NCBI GenBank assembly: GCA_000961695.1
Contig: LADW01000023.1
Coordinates: 1-64,000, forward strand
Length of the DNA: 64,000 nucleotides
Source of the DNA: Hyphomonadaceae bacterium BRH_c29
Lineage (GTDB): Bacteria > Pseudomonadota > Alphaproteobacteria > Caulobacterales > Hyphomonadaceae
Reading direction: 5' to 3'
Part shown: positions 24,895-34,355 of the stretch, one piece after another
Layout of the letters: every line of letters begins with the position of its first letter
How positions within the stretch are numbered: the stretch's first letter is position 1
Program-made: the position numbers and the translations under genes
The notes under the pieces: model-generated
Seen by the model: only the letters and a program-made list of their open reading frames with translations
What the model was told of the DNA's origin: nothing
Databases searched by the model: none

Positions 24895-25917
24895 TCAGCT
24901 CATCGAACGCGAGTTTCCCCGAGACAGACTGACCACCAACATCGCTCGCACTTTTTCCAGATCGCTTGCGCTCATTTCCCCCAGCAGCCCCCGGGTAAAC
25001 TCCGGAAGGTGAGCGCCCGGATCGCCGCTGGTCTTGAATACATAGTAGTCAAAAGCAGACTTCCATGCCGATCGTTGGGCGGACGACAACTGACCGATCG
25101 TGCCCAAGGCATGCACCAACGCCTCCCAAGGCTCGCTAAACGCAGTCAACGCGCGACTCCACCAATAGTTCACAAGCACATTGATGGAATCGAGCGATTC
25201 TACATGGTGATACCATTGATACGGAATGTAGAGCGCATCGCCGGGCTCAAGGTCTGCGACCTGAGCAACGCGAAGGGCGGTTCTGAAGCGAGGGTAGCGC
25301 TCCAGGTCCGGATCGATCAAGTCGACCATGCTTATCGGCGTACCGGCAGGCGTCACATGCAACGGTCCGAGATACAAATTGCCGATCTGGTCGGGCGGAA
25401 ACAGCGTGAAGCGCCGCCGGCCGGCAACCACACAGGCAATATTTTCGACCGGATCATTGTGAATGGCGACTTTTACGCGGTTGCCGATCCAAACACGGGG
25501 CGCGACATCAGCCGGCACGAGGCTCATCTGGTGAGCTACAACAAATCCCGGAAAGTATGTCTCGAGATCAAGGCTTTGAATCGCTATCGCGCGGGGGTGC
25601 GGCGTCGCCGCAGCGGCGCCCAGAATATCCAAAAAGTCGCGGTAGCGCGCGCGGTGCCGCTCAAATGTGAAAGCCAGCATGTCTGGAGTATAGTGGAACC
25701 TGCCCTGCCATCCCGGCGCCGCCGAAACAAATTCCAGATCAGATTGAATATCATGACGCGCCAGATATTCGACCGCGCCAAGTTCGCTGTCCAAATTCGC
25801 CCGAACGATGGGCCAATCGGCAACCAGCCCCCGCAATATAGCCGGCTGTCCGAGTGTGCGCACATCCTGCGCGAAGCGCTCAGGCGTAACATCCCAGTAT
25901 TCAGAAGCCGGAGTCAT
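24895..25917 (-). CDS. Cupin-like (JmjC-type, cupin_8) protein
   Basis: The 340-residue protein has PAILRGLVADWPIVRA near the start, then VAIHNDPVENIACVVAGRRR with the HxD-like iron pair and FTLFPPDQI. GDALYIPYQWYHHVESL gives the distal histidine. This is the bacterial cupin_8 layout, related to Fe(II)/2-oxoglutarate hydroxylases. Such genes recur beside flavin halogenases and TonB receptors in Xanthomonas and Caulobacter relatives; the substrate is unknown. GTG at 25965 is an alternative start. Confidence 0.82.
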   Translation of the reverse strand: MTPASEYWDVTPERFAQDVRTLGQPAILRGLVADWPIVRANLDSELGAVEYLARHDIQSDLEFVSAAPGWQGRFHYTPDMLAFTFERHRARYRDFLDILGAAAATPHPRAIAIQSLDLETYFPGFVVAHQMSLVPADVAPRVWIGNRVKVAIHNDPVENIACVVAGRRRFTLFPPDQIGNLYLGPLHVTPAGTPISMVDLIDPDLERYPRFRTALRVAQVADLEPGDALYIPYQWYHHVESLDSINVLVNYWWSRALTAFSEPWEALVHALGTIGQLSSAQRSAWKSAFDYYVFKTSGDPGAHLPEFTRGLLGEMSASDLEKVRAMLVVSLSRGNSRSMS

Positions 25918-26013
25918 GAGTTTCCGCCTTGCTCGGTGACCTGCCCCCGTTTTTGCGGCGTTCACCTTCAGTTGATTGACATGCCATACACACCGTCGCT
26001 GGCGGGCAGGCCG

Positions 26014-27483
26014 TTAGGGCAAGACCATCGTCATCCCCGCGCCGCCATCAAGCGCAATAGCGAACCAGCTTGCGTCTGCCCCGACACTGATCGTTTCAGG
26101 AAGCTCAGATGTGTTCAACGCGATCACGACGATCGATCCGTCGGAATTCTGAAACCCGACAGACCTGATGCTTCCCATCGAACTCACCGAACCGATACGA
26201 GTCGCGCCTGCGCGAACGAACCTGCTGAAGTGCCCGAGTGCATAATACTCCTGGTTACGTTCGATTTCGCCGGTCCGGGAATCTATCGTGACGATTCCCC
26301 GGCAATCGCTGCAACCTCCAAGGTGCGGTCCATGATTCTCATCCAGCGCAATATTCCACATCAGAACGCCGCGCGCCCAGTTCGAAGGCGCTCCAATCAC
26401 GAGCTTGTCCATGGTCCATGTCCAGGCGTCTGGCCACTCCGCCGACCATTCACCGCCGGAACACTCCGTAAAGAGCACTTCCTTTTCCGGGAATGCGTCC
26501 CGGACAGCGGACTGCGCCGCCACATCACCACCGTAGCAATGCCAGGCAACGCCAGCGACATATCTCTCCGCGTTCTCGTTTTCTAGGACTTCCAGTGGCT
26601 GACCGGGTTGATCCCAATTATGATCCCAGTCCAAGATCTTCGTCTGTAGTCTAGCCTCTTCGAGCGCAGGCCCGACAAAGTCTGATATCAACAAGGCGCG
26701 CTGTGCTGCAGACAGTCTCATACCAGGATAATCGACGGGCTCGAAGTCCGGCTCATTCTGCAGACTGACGTACTCTATGGGCACGCCCGCAGCCTCGAAT
26801 GACTGAATGGTCCGCACCAAATAGTCCGCAAATGGGCTGTAAGCGTCTTCGCGCAGAGTACCTTTGATCAGGGATTGGCTTGTTTTCATCCACGCCGGCG
26901 GACTCCAAGGTGTGGCCATGACCACAAGCGCAGGATTGTAACTGCGCGCCTGCAGAACAACGGGCACGACCGCCCGCATCATGGGTTCGAACGTATAGTG
27001 CGACAGGTCAGGATCGGGCCGGTTTCCGGGGGTATCATCGAGGCTGTAGTGCACGGAAGAAAAATCAGACGCGCCGATCACGACGCGGGTGAAGGAAAAT
27101 CCAAGCCCCGTTTCCGGCGAGAATAGTTCCTCCAGAAGTTCAGCCCGCGCAACGTCGCTGAGGCGGTTCTGAATGAGATCGGCAGATGCATCAGTGAAAG
27201 CGGCGCCCATGCCGATCATCGTCTGATAGCGATCGGCGGGATCGATTGTTATCCGCACACCGGCCGGATCTGGCGAAGCCATCCATGTTGCGGCCAGCGG
27301 CTCCATCCGTTTACCACCGTCGGCCGTCGTCACCCAAGCATGCGCAATAGTTTCGCCGCCGTCACCTGGAATGGTGCCCTGGCATGCCGTAAGCAGAAGC
27401 GCGAAGCTGGCCATGAGAAACATCCTGCGGCGGCTTCCTCCCCTCGCAGAGCGGTCACTTGCGGCGTGCAATGTCCCGCTCAT
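26014..27483 (-). CDS. GH30-family glycosidase lipoprotein
   Basis: The 489-residue protein has a signal ending in lipobox LLTACQG. The GH30 barrel shows MIGMGAAFTDASADLI, MATPWSPPAWMKT, EYVSLQNEPDF (acid/base Glu) and EVLFTECSGGEW (nucleophile Glu). A C-terminal beta domain ends the protein. GH30 members cut beta-1,6-glucan, glucosyl- or related beta-linkages; the subfamily cannot be fixed here. The start ATG overlaps the halogenase stop by four bases, so the two are coupled. Confidence 0.88.
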   Translation of the reverse strand: MSGTLHAASDRSARGGSRRRMFLMASFALLLTACQGTIPGDGGETIAHAWVTTADGGKRMEPLAATWMASPDPAGVRITIDPADRYQTMIGMGAAFTDASADLIQNRLSDVARAELLEELFSPETGLGFSFTRVVIGASDFSSVHYSLDDTPGNRPDPDLSHYTFEPMMRAVVPVVLQARSYNPALVVMATPWSPPAWMKTSQSLIKGTLREDAYSPFADYLVRTIQSFEAAGVPIEYVSLQNEPDFEPVDYPGMRLSAAQRALLISDFVGPALEEARLQTKILDWDHNWDQPGQPLEVLENENAERYVAGVAWHCYGGDVAAQSAVRDAFPEKEVLFTECSGGEWSAEWPDAWTWTMDKLVIGAPSNWARGVLMWNIALDENHGPHLGGCSDCRGIVTIDSRTGEIERNQEYYALGHFSRFVRAGATRIGSVSSMGSIRSVGFQNSDGSIVVIALNTSELPETISVGADASWFAIALDGGAGMTMVLP

Positions 27484-28982
27484 GCTGGCGCCAGACAATT
27501 GCGCTCAACGAATTCCGCATGAGTCGGCATGACGGCAACGCACTTTCTGACGACGGCCTCAATATTATTGAGATAGGCCTCGATCTCCGCTTCGCTGCGG
27601 ATGTCCACCATGGGATCGTAGGCCTTGGGCATGATCCCCTGCCCGATGCAGACCTGGATCCAACTCTCTTCCGAGAACAACTCCTCATCCTCGCGAAATA
27701 TACGGCCACTACCGGCGAAGAGGTCCATTTTCCGCTGGAGCGTGGCCGGCACGCTCATGCCCCTGCAGTAACGCCAGAATTCCGAATCGCCGCGTTCCGT
27801 TGCCTTGTAGTGCAGGATGATGAAGTCGCGGATCCGCTCGTACTCATAGTCGGTTTGCCGATTGAACTCAGCAATCGTCGCTGGGTCAAAACTTTGATCA
27901 GGCAGAAACCTCAGCAAGCGGATGATCGCGGACTGGATGAGATGCAAACTCGTCGACTCCAGAGGTTCAAGAAAGCCGCTGGACAGTCCGATTGCGACGC
28001 AATTCTTGTTCCAGATCTTCTTCCGCTTTCCAGTTTCAAACCGGATATGTAGCGGGTCATTCGTTGGTGAGCCGTCGAGATTGGCGAGCAGTATCCGTTC
28101 TGCTTCGTCGGCGTCCATGTACTGGCTGGAATATACGTGGCCGTTTCCGGTGCGATGCTGCAGCGGAATGCGCCATTGCCATCCCGCCGCAAGTGCGGTC
28201 GACTTGGTGTATGGTGTGAAATTTTCCGATCTCTGGCATCCGACAGCAACGGCGCGGTCGCACGGCAGCCAGTGCGACCAGTTTTCGTAGCCTGTCTGCA
28301 ACGCGCCCTCGATGACGATCGCACGCATGCCCGAGCAGTCGATAAACAGATCCGCTGCCAGCGTTTCGCCATTCTGGAGCACAACAGACTCGACGAACCC
28401 ATCCTCAGGCCGGAGCTTGACCTCACCTATCTTTCCCTCGACCCGTTTGATGCCGCGCGCTTCAGAAAAGCCGCGCAGGTACCTGGCATACAGACCCGCA
28501 TCGAAGTGAAACGCGTGCGCAATGTGTGCGAGCGGCGATTCTTTAAGTTCAGGCGCACTTCGCATGAACTTGTTGCTGAGCGCAGCGGCCGTGTTGATTG
28601 AGTAATTGGCAAAGTCGGATGCCTTGCCCAGACCTTGCATTTTCAACCAGTATTGATGGCATCGCAACCAGCCAAGGTCTTGTCCGATTACCCCAAAGCC
28701 ATGGATATAGCTCGAACCGAGGCGAAGCCAGTCGTTGAACTGAATGCCAAGCTTGAACGTGCCATTCGTCCGGCGCAGGAAATCGTCTTCGCTCAACTCC
28801 AGCAGAGCGTTGTACTTCTTGATAGCGGGGATCGTCGCCTCGCCGACCCCGATGGTTCCGATTTCCTCAGACTCGACCAGGGTGACGTCATAGATCCCAT
28901 TCAGGAGTTTGGCGAAGAGGGCAGCCGTCATCCAACCGGCCGAGCCGCCACCCACGATCAAAACTTTCCTGAGATGCTCCAT
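27480..28982 (-). CDS. Flavin-dependent tryptophan-halogenase-family protein
   Basis: The 500-residue protein has an FAD site VLIVGGGSAGWMTAALFAK, the GVGEATIP motif, a lysine in NGTFKLGIQFNDW at the place of the catalytic lysine of PrnA, and AAGWQWRIPLQHR with the WxWxIP motif. These mark a flavin-dependent halogenase. Yet it lies between GH3 and GH30 glycosidases and is coupled to GH30, not in a secondary-metabolite cluster, so its real substrate is unknown. The ATG at 28982 follows GGAGGAG. Confidence 0.88.
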   Translation of the reverse strand: MEHLRKVLIVGGGSAGWMTAALFAKLLNGIYDVTLVESEEIGTIGVGEATIPAIKKYNALLELSEDDFLRRTNGTFKLGIQFNDWLRLGSSYIHGFGVIGQDLGWLRCHQYWLKMQGLGKASDFANYSINTAAALSNKFMRSAPELKESPLAHIAHAFHFDAGLYARYLRGFSEARGIKRVEGKIGEVKLRPEDGFVESVVLQNGETLAADLFIDCSGMRAIVIEGALQTGYENWSHWLPCDRAVAVGCQRSENFTPYTKSTALAAGWQWRIPLQHRTGNGHVYSSQYMDADEAERILLANLDGSPTNDPLHIRFETGKRKKIWNKNCVAIGLSSGFLEPLESTSLHLIQSAIIRLLRFLPDQSFDPATIAEFNRQTDYEYERIRDFIILHYKATERGDSEFWRYCRGMSVPATLQRKMDLFAGSGRIFREDEELFSEESWIQVCIGQGIMPKAYDPMVDIRSEAEIEAYLNNIEAVVRKCVAVMPTHAEFVERNCLAPA

Positions 28983-29023
28983 CGTCTCCTCCCGGCCCGG
29001 ACTGCGTGGCCAGCTCAAATGCC

Positions 29024-30988
29024 TCAAGGACTATCGCACGACTCAACTGGCGTCGGCGCCTCTAACTTACCAAGCTCCCGCGCAGCCACATAGGTCAGCC
29101 CATAGCCTCTGGGAAAAAGGCTATTTTCGGCGCGGCTATCACATGGGTCTGAAGGCCATGCGAATGGGAGACGCCCCGAAAAGTCTAACTGGGAAGAGCC
29201 GGGCTTCGGCTCGACCAGGAGATCCACCAGTCCGCCGGCTTCACTTCCTGGCAAATAGGCCGCGACGAATGCATCGGACGCATTCAGCAAGTCCGTCGCG
29301 TAGAGGTTGCGACCGGAATACACGACCGTAACGACAGGAATGCCGAGACTTGCGGCCTCGGTCACCATGTCCATCTGGTCCGGATACAGAGCGCTGAACG
29401 CAAGCGACGCAGGGTGCTCAACGTCACCTTCAAATTCGGCATAGGCCGCTTCGCCGACGACTGCTACTATAACATCAAATTCCGAAGCATTCGGAACCGT
29501 TTCCGATTCCGCATAGGTTACACGAACGGTTCCGAGCTCTTCGCGAAGTGCATCAAGCAGCGTCTCGCCTGTGCGGAAGTCCGAATTGGAAATCTCGTCT
29601 CCCTGCCAGGTCACGGTCCAGCCACCCATCTGACGGCTCATTTCGTTTGCCGCCTCACCAACGACAAGAATCCTGCTCGACCGGTCGATTGGCAATGTCT
29701 GCTTGTCATTCTTGATCAAAACGGCTGACTTTCGAACGGCTTCCCGCGCCAGATCTGTCGCAAGAACGGCGTTCGGGTCGGCGAAATATACACTCTCAGA
29801 GGGCGGACGGTCAAAGAGTCCGAAGCGAATCTTGACCCGCAGTATGCGGGCAACCGCATCGTCAATCCGCGCTTCTGCGACGAGGCCCGATTGCACGTCA
29901 TTGATCGTATTGGATATGAAGGCTTTCCAGTCCTCTGGAACCATGAACAGGTCGATGCCGGCATTGATCGCTTGCGGACAGTGATCCCGCGTACACCCGG
30001 GAACCTGCTCGATCGCATTCCAGTCCGAGACAAGAATTCCATCAAATTGCAAATGCTCTTTCAGAACACCGGTCAGCAGTTTGTCATTGCCGTGCATCTT
30101 GCCATAGGCCGTGCCGGAAACAGTGTCAGTCCAGCTGCTATAGGACGCCATGACCGAACCGGCGCCAGCATCCAAGGCGGCATAGTACCCCTTGCCGTGA
30201 ATGTCCGCCAATACCTCGGGCGAAACCTCTGTCACGCCCTGATCCTTGCCATCGCGCGTACCGCCGTCACCCAGAAAATGCTTCGCGGTTGCCAGCACAT
30301 CGCCGTCACCGACAAGGTTGCCTTGCAGACCGCTGACCAGCGCCGCACCATTGATGGCCACGACATCAGGATCGCTCGAATAACTCTCGTAGGTGCGGCC
30401 CCATCTCTGATCTTCCACAACGGCAAGCGTCGGTGCGAAAACCCAAGTGATCCCTGTCGCCCGTACCGCTTTCGCGGTCGCCCGCCCGATCCGGTAGGTG
30501 AGATCTGGGTCGTTCGCTGCACCCAATCCGATATTGTGCGGAAATATCGTCGCGTAGCCCACATTGTTGTGCCCGTGCACCGCATCGGTCCCCCAGATAA
30601 CCGGGACCGGATACTGCGCATCGGTTTGCATCGATGCCTCATAGAACTGCATCGACAGGTTCGCCCAATCCTGGACGCTGGCTCGTTTATCCATGTTCGG
30701 CCAGCTGCCACCGCCGTTCAGGATCGAGCCGATGTAGTATTCGCGGGCTTCGTCCGGCGTGATGTATCGGATTTCGGCCTGGGTGATCTGACCGACTTTT
30801 TGCTCAAGCGTCATCGTGGAAAGAATTTGTGCAACCCGCGCCTCGATAACCGGGTCCTTCGGAGCAATTTGCGTCCGCTCCGGCCAAACCGAACTGACGT
30901 CAGCCGTCCGGTGATTCGAAGCAGGCATCGACGCGCAGCCGAAAAGCAGCACGCACGAAAGGCTCACAAGACTACGATGCATTTTCAT
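29024..30988 (-). CDS. GH3-family beta-glucosidase lipoprotein
   Basis: The 654-residue protein has a lipobox (LLFGCASM), the GH3 first domain with LEQKVGQITQAE, VPVIWGTDAVHG, ATAKHFLGDGGTRDGKDQG, and FDGILVSDWNAI holding the nucleophile Asp. A second domain follows (VLIKNDKQTLPI to FPRGYGLTY). There is no fibronectin-III tail. It would remove glucose from beta-glucan oligomers in the periplasm. It is first in its operon; the halogenase start follows 41 bases after its stop. Confidence 0.9.
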   Translation of the reverse strand: MKMHRSLVSLSCVLLFGCASMPASNHRTADVSSVWPERTQIAPKDPVIEARVAQILSTMTLEQKVGQITQAEIRYITPDEAREYYIGSILNGGGSWPNMDKRASVQDWANLSMQFYEASMQTDAQYPVPVIWGTDAVHGHNNVGYATIFPHNIGLGAANDPDLTYRIGRATAKAVRATGITWVFAPTLAVVEDQRWGRTYESYSSDPDVVAINGAALVSGLQGNLVGDGDVLATAKHFLGDGGTRDGKDQGVTEVSPEVLADIHGKGYYAALDAGAGSVMASYSSWTDTVSGTAYGKMHGNDKLLTGVLKEHLQFDGILVSDWNAIEQVPGCTRDHCPQAINAGIDLFMVPEDWKAFISNTINDVQSGLVAEARIDDAVARILRVKIRFGLFDRPPSESVYFADPNAVLATDLAREAVRKSAVLIKNDKQTLPIDRSSRILVVGEAANEMSRQMGGWTVTWQGDEISNSDFRTGETLLDALREELGTVRVTYAESETVPNASEFDVIVAVVGEAAYAEFEGDVEHPASLAFSALYPDQMDMVTEAASLGIPVVTVVYSGRNLYATDLLNASDAFVAAYLPGSEAGGLVDLLVEPKPGSSQLDFSGRLPFAWPSDPCDSRAENSLFPRGYGLTYVAARELGKLEAPTPVESCDSP

Positions 30989-31141
30989 TCAAGGTTGTTC
31001 CAACTTGTCGGTTTAGGTTTGTTGCGGCAGCGGCATGTTTAACATTCCGGATGGACCGGGGACCGCCTCCCCCTGCCCGGACGGCCTGCACCAGCTCGGT
31101 GCTGTGTCCATGCAGGGCGCTGCCAATACCGCAGTACCGAG

Positions 31142-31181
31142 AAAAAAGGGCGGACATGCAGGGGAACTCGCATGCCCGCCC
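31142..31181 (-). terminator. Rho-independent terminator of the TonB receptor gene
   Basis: On the minus strand GGGCGGGCATGC-type arms (31170-31181 with 31148-31159, one mismatch) form a GC-rich stem followed by TTTTTT. It separates the receptor from the GH3 operon, which therefore needs its own promoter in the 150 bases before 30988. Confidence 0.85.
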
Positions 31182-31231
31182 CGGAGACTGCCAATCCTCT
31201 GGGAGAATAGATGGGCAATCCTGTTTGTCTC

Positions 31232-34135
31232 TCAGAAGCGGTAATTGATGCCGAACAGGATCTCCCGTCCGTACTCCTCATAGGTCTCCTGAAGGGAACC
31301 GCCGCTGGCGGTCCGCGTTCCTCCCGAGTCCAGGCCAAGACGCGTCCGGTACGGCGAGTCCGTCAAGTTGTTGATCTGCAACTGCAGGCCAAAACCATCA
31401 AGCGGCCCGCCTTCGAAATTGTAGCCGATCTGGGCATCGACCTGCTTGTCTTCCAGGATCTCGGTGAAGCCGCGCGTTGCGAAAAGCTGAACCACTTCGC
31501 CCTTGAATGCAGACCGGTAACGTTGGCTGATCCGGGCTTGGAAGCCGCCCTTCTCGTAGTATGCCGAGAGATTGTAGACCGTTCCGGACAGGCCTGGAAT
31601 GCGGACTTCGTTCGTCCCCGCCGTCGGATTGAGATCCGACTCCGTGTACGAATAACTTCCGATCAGGCCGAAGCCGTCGAGTGCCTTGTGGATATACTTG
31701 AAGTCAAATGCACCACTCAGCTCGATCCCCTGGATGCTTCCACCGTCACCATTCGCTGGCAAGGTCATCTGGCCGATCGGGCTGATGATAACGCCAGGAG
31801 GAATCACCGCACCCGTCGGGGTCGGCACACCCGTGAAATCGAACGGCAGGGTCTGCTGGTAGATATAGCTGTCCAGATCTTTGTAGAAGCCGGCAATTGA
31901 CACGTAGCTTGTACTGTCGATGTACCATTCATAGGCAAGATCGAATGCCGTAGCACGCCACGGCTCCAGTTCGGGGTTTCCGCCACGTCCAGACCAGGGG
32001 TTCAATGTGCTGCCTGGAGCGACCGGAGTGCTCGGGAGCCCGAAACTCGGTGTGATGTTTGCCCGAAGTTCGTCCATTCGCGGACGCGCCAACGTCTTCG
32101 ATGCGGCAAAACGCAACCGGTGGCCGCCGCCGATATCATAGATCAAGTTGAGGTTCGGAAGGACGTCAGAATAGTCGGCCCCCTTGGTGACAGGCACCGG
32201 CACGATTGGGTTGCCCTGAATGATCGTACCCGAGGATTCCTGTTCCTGCTGGACGAACTGCACGCCAACATTCCCCGTGAACCGGCCAATCTCAAAGTCA
32301 GAGCGCGCGAACGCTGTCACCACCTGCTCACTGATGTCCCAATTCTTGTCGAAAAAATTGGCATCGAGAATGGGCGACGTCCGATAGTAGGTTGAAAGTG
32401 CGGCCGGGAGGTTCACACTGATCACATCGCCGAATCCGGCGAAGTCGAGGGATGTCGGATCAACCAGGAATCGCGGATCGACCAGGATCTGCTGGCGCCC
32501 ATTGAGCAGGAACAGGTCAAAGTCGTCCACTCGCTTGCTCTTGTCACGTTCGGTCAGGTTCAAACCCACCTTCACATTCTTGAACACGCCATCGAGATCG
32601 TAAGTGCCCCGCAGGTCGACCGACTTGACCGTCTCCTCGACCTCGGGGAACCGGATCGCGCCGTCATGGCCCCAGCCGCCCCAAGGCGCCCGGTCGCCGA
32701 GCGACACTTGTGCGGCGTCGGCATAGTTCAGGCCGTTCGTGTAGGTCGGGTAACCTTCCACCGGCAGCGAGAAGCCGAACGTATCAAATGTGCGCCCGAC
32801 GTTCTGGGTAGAACCGGTAACACCGCCGACACCCAATCCGTAGCCGGCATAGGTTTCAAGGACCTGCTCTTTGCGCGAATTGCGCGAATAGGACAGATCG
32901 GCGACGAAGCCCAACCGATCCGTAGCCTGATATTCCTGATTGATCCCGGCAGCGAACAGGTTGTCGTCCCGCGTATTGTAGTCGTTGCGCAACTGCGGCA
33001 CGATATTGGTGACCGTGCCCTCCGACGCGAACAGCGTGCCGCCAACATCACGTGTTTCGTCGATGGTGAACTGGGCGTTATCGGCCCATCCATTGGAGAA
33101 CCACTGCGCGCCGCGCATTGTTTCGTTCTGCTCGAACTTCGAATAGTAGAGATCGAGCGTTGTGTGCAACTGCGCGTTGGGCGCCCATTCGACAATCCCG
33201 ATGACCGCATCGCGAACGTTCTCCCGGGAATAGGCGAATACTTCCTGACCGTTCAGGATCAGCGCCGAGTCGGCGCTGTCGGGGGTTACCGCAAAGCCGA
33301 AGGCCTCGTAACCATAGGCCTTGAAGTGCCGGTTCTGCGACGGCGAATCCAGATGCGCAAAACCAACAGCGACACCGAGCGTATCGTTCGCAAACTGGTC
33401 GATATAGCTGGCACTGAACCGCAAGCCGGAATTCGATACATCGGCGTTCAACTGGTCGCCGCTGAGTTTTGACCCACGAAGGTTCATCACCACAGCCCGC
33501 TCATCAAAGTCGAGCGGACGAACCGTGCGAAGGTCGGCAGTGCCAGAAAGGCCCATGCCGGAGACCTGCGCGTCGGGCGTCTTGTAAATCACAACCGAGG
33601 ACAGCAGTTCGGACGGGTACTGATCAAACTCGACGGCACGGTTGTCGCCGGAACTCGCCTGCTGCCGCCCGTTGAGCAACGTGGTCGTGAAATCAGGCGC
33701 AAGCCCGCGGATCGAGATTACCTGGGCGCGACCGTTGACGCGTTGAGCTGCAACGCCCGGCAAGCGTGAGATCGATTCCGCAATCGAAATGTCGGGCAGC
33801 TTGCCAATGTCTTCAGCAGAAATAGCCTCAACGATAGATGTCTCGTTTTTCTTGAAATCCAGCGATCGCCCAAGGCCGCCGCGGATCCCCGTGACATAGA
33901 CTTTTTCCAGAACCTGGTCTGACTCGCCCGTTGCCCCCGGCGTCCGGGCGGCGGATTCGGCCTCCTGCGTCTGCACGACCTCATCTGGCTCCCCCACGGA
34001 AGGGGTAGAATCGTTGACTTGCGCCATGGCGGCCTGAGGCCACCACGCGACCAGCGCCAAGGCGGACGCTGTGAGAAAAAGGCGGGAGTTCCGGGTGAAG
34101 CGGCCCCCTTCATTGGTGATGCTGAAATCTGACAT
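31232..34135 (-). CDS. TonB-dependent receptor, TIGR01782 (Xanthomonas/Caulobacter) type
   Basis: The 967-residue protein has a signal peptide ending QAAMAQV and the plug motifs VYVTGIRGGLGRSLDFKK, GKLPDISIAESISRLPGV and ISIRGLAPDFTTTLLNGR. A long barrel follows, ending YGREILFGINYRF. This type of plug belongs to large receptors that import glycan oligomers through the outer membrane. The ATG at 34135 follows GGGAGGA. A perfect LacI-type palindrome lies 75 bases upstream, so it is probably controlled by the nearby LacI regulator. Confidence 0.9.
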   Translation of the reverse strand: MSDFSITNEGGRFTRNSRLFLTASALALVAWWPQAAMAQVNDSTPSVGEPDEVVQTQEAESAARTPGATGESDQVLEKVYVTGIRGGLGRSLDFKKNETSIVEAISAEDIGKLPDISIAESISRLPGVAAQRVNGRAQVISIRGLAPDFTTTLLNGRQQASSGDNRAVEFDQYPSELLSSVVIYKTPDAQVSGMGLSGTADLRTVRPLDFDERAVVMNLRGSKLSGDQLNADVSNSGLRFSASYIDQFANDTLGVAVGFAHLDSPSQNRHFKAYGYEAFGFAVTPDSADSALILNGQEVFAYSRENVRDAVIGIVEWAPNAQLHTTLDLYYSKFEQNETMRGAQWFSNGWADNAQFTIDETRDVGGTLFASEGTVTNIVPQLRNDYNTRDDNLFAAGINQEYQATDRLGFVADLSYSRNSRKEQVLETYAGYGLGVGGVTGSTQNVGRTFDTFGFSLPVEGYPTYTNGLNYADAAQVSLGDRAPWGGWGHDGAIRFPEVEETVKSVDLRGTYDLDGVFKNVKVGLNLTERDKSKRVDDFDLFLLNGRQQILVDPRFLVDPTSLDFAGFGDVISVNLPAALSTYYRTSPILDANFFDKNWDISEQVVTAFARSDFEIGRFTGNVGVQFVQQEQESSGTIIQGNPIVPVPVTKGADYSDVLPNLNLIYDIGGGHRLRFAASKTLARPRMDELRANITPSFGLPSTPVAPGSTLNPWSGRGGNPELEPWRATAFDLAYEWYIDSTSYVSIAGFYKDLDSYIYQQTLPFDFTGVPTPTGAVIPPGVIISPIGQMTLPANGDGGSIQGIELSGAFDFKYIHKALDGFGLIGSYSYTESDLNPTAGTNEVRIPGLSGTVYNLSAYYEKGGFQARISQRYRSAFKGEVVQLFATRGFTEILEDKQVDAQIGYNFEGGPLDGFGLQLQINNLTDSPYRTRLGLDSGGTRTASGGSLQETYEEYGREILFGINYRF

Positions 34136-34210
34136 TTGTATCCTCCCGATGCGACTTCTCGTGGGCATCAGCGACCCGGATTGCCTTGGTAAAGGCGACC
34201 GTCGATGACA

Positions 34211-34226
34211 TTGGAAGCGCTTCCAA
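34211..34226. promoter_or_regulatory. LacI-type operator
   Basis: TTGGAAGCGCTTCCAA is a perfect 16-bp palindrome with the central CG of LacI/GalR-family sites, 75 bases upstream of the TonB receptor and past the 3' end of the MFS gene. No second copy was found by eye in the window. Confidence 0.8.
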
Positions 34227-34355
34227 TTTTTATCCAGCACGGCATGCAACATGTCAATCGTGTTATTTTTCTAATACTTTCAACTGCCTGTTCGATACCG
34301 GCGCGCGAGGTGTTGCAATTTGAGCGCACGCGCCCCGACGCGGTAATGCCAACCG

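Noticed and set aside
24700-26586. 628-codon plus-strand frame
   Set aside because: It runs antisense through the EEP, cupin and GH30 genes, which have full family motifs; the plus-strand translation is Arg/Pro-rich with no domain.
29891-31042. 383-codon plus-strand frame opposite GH3
   Set aside because: Shadow of the GH3 gene; no motif and no ribosome site.
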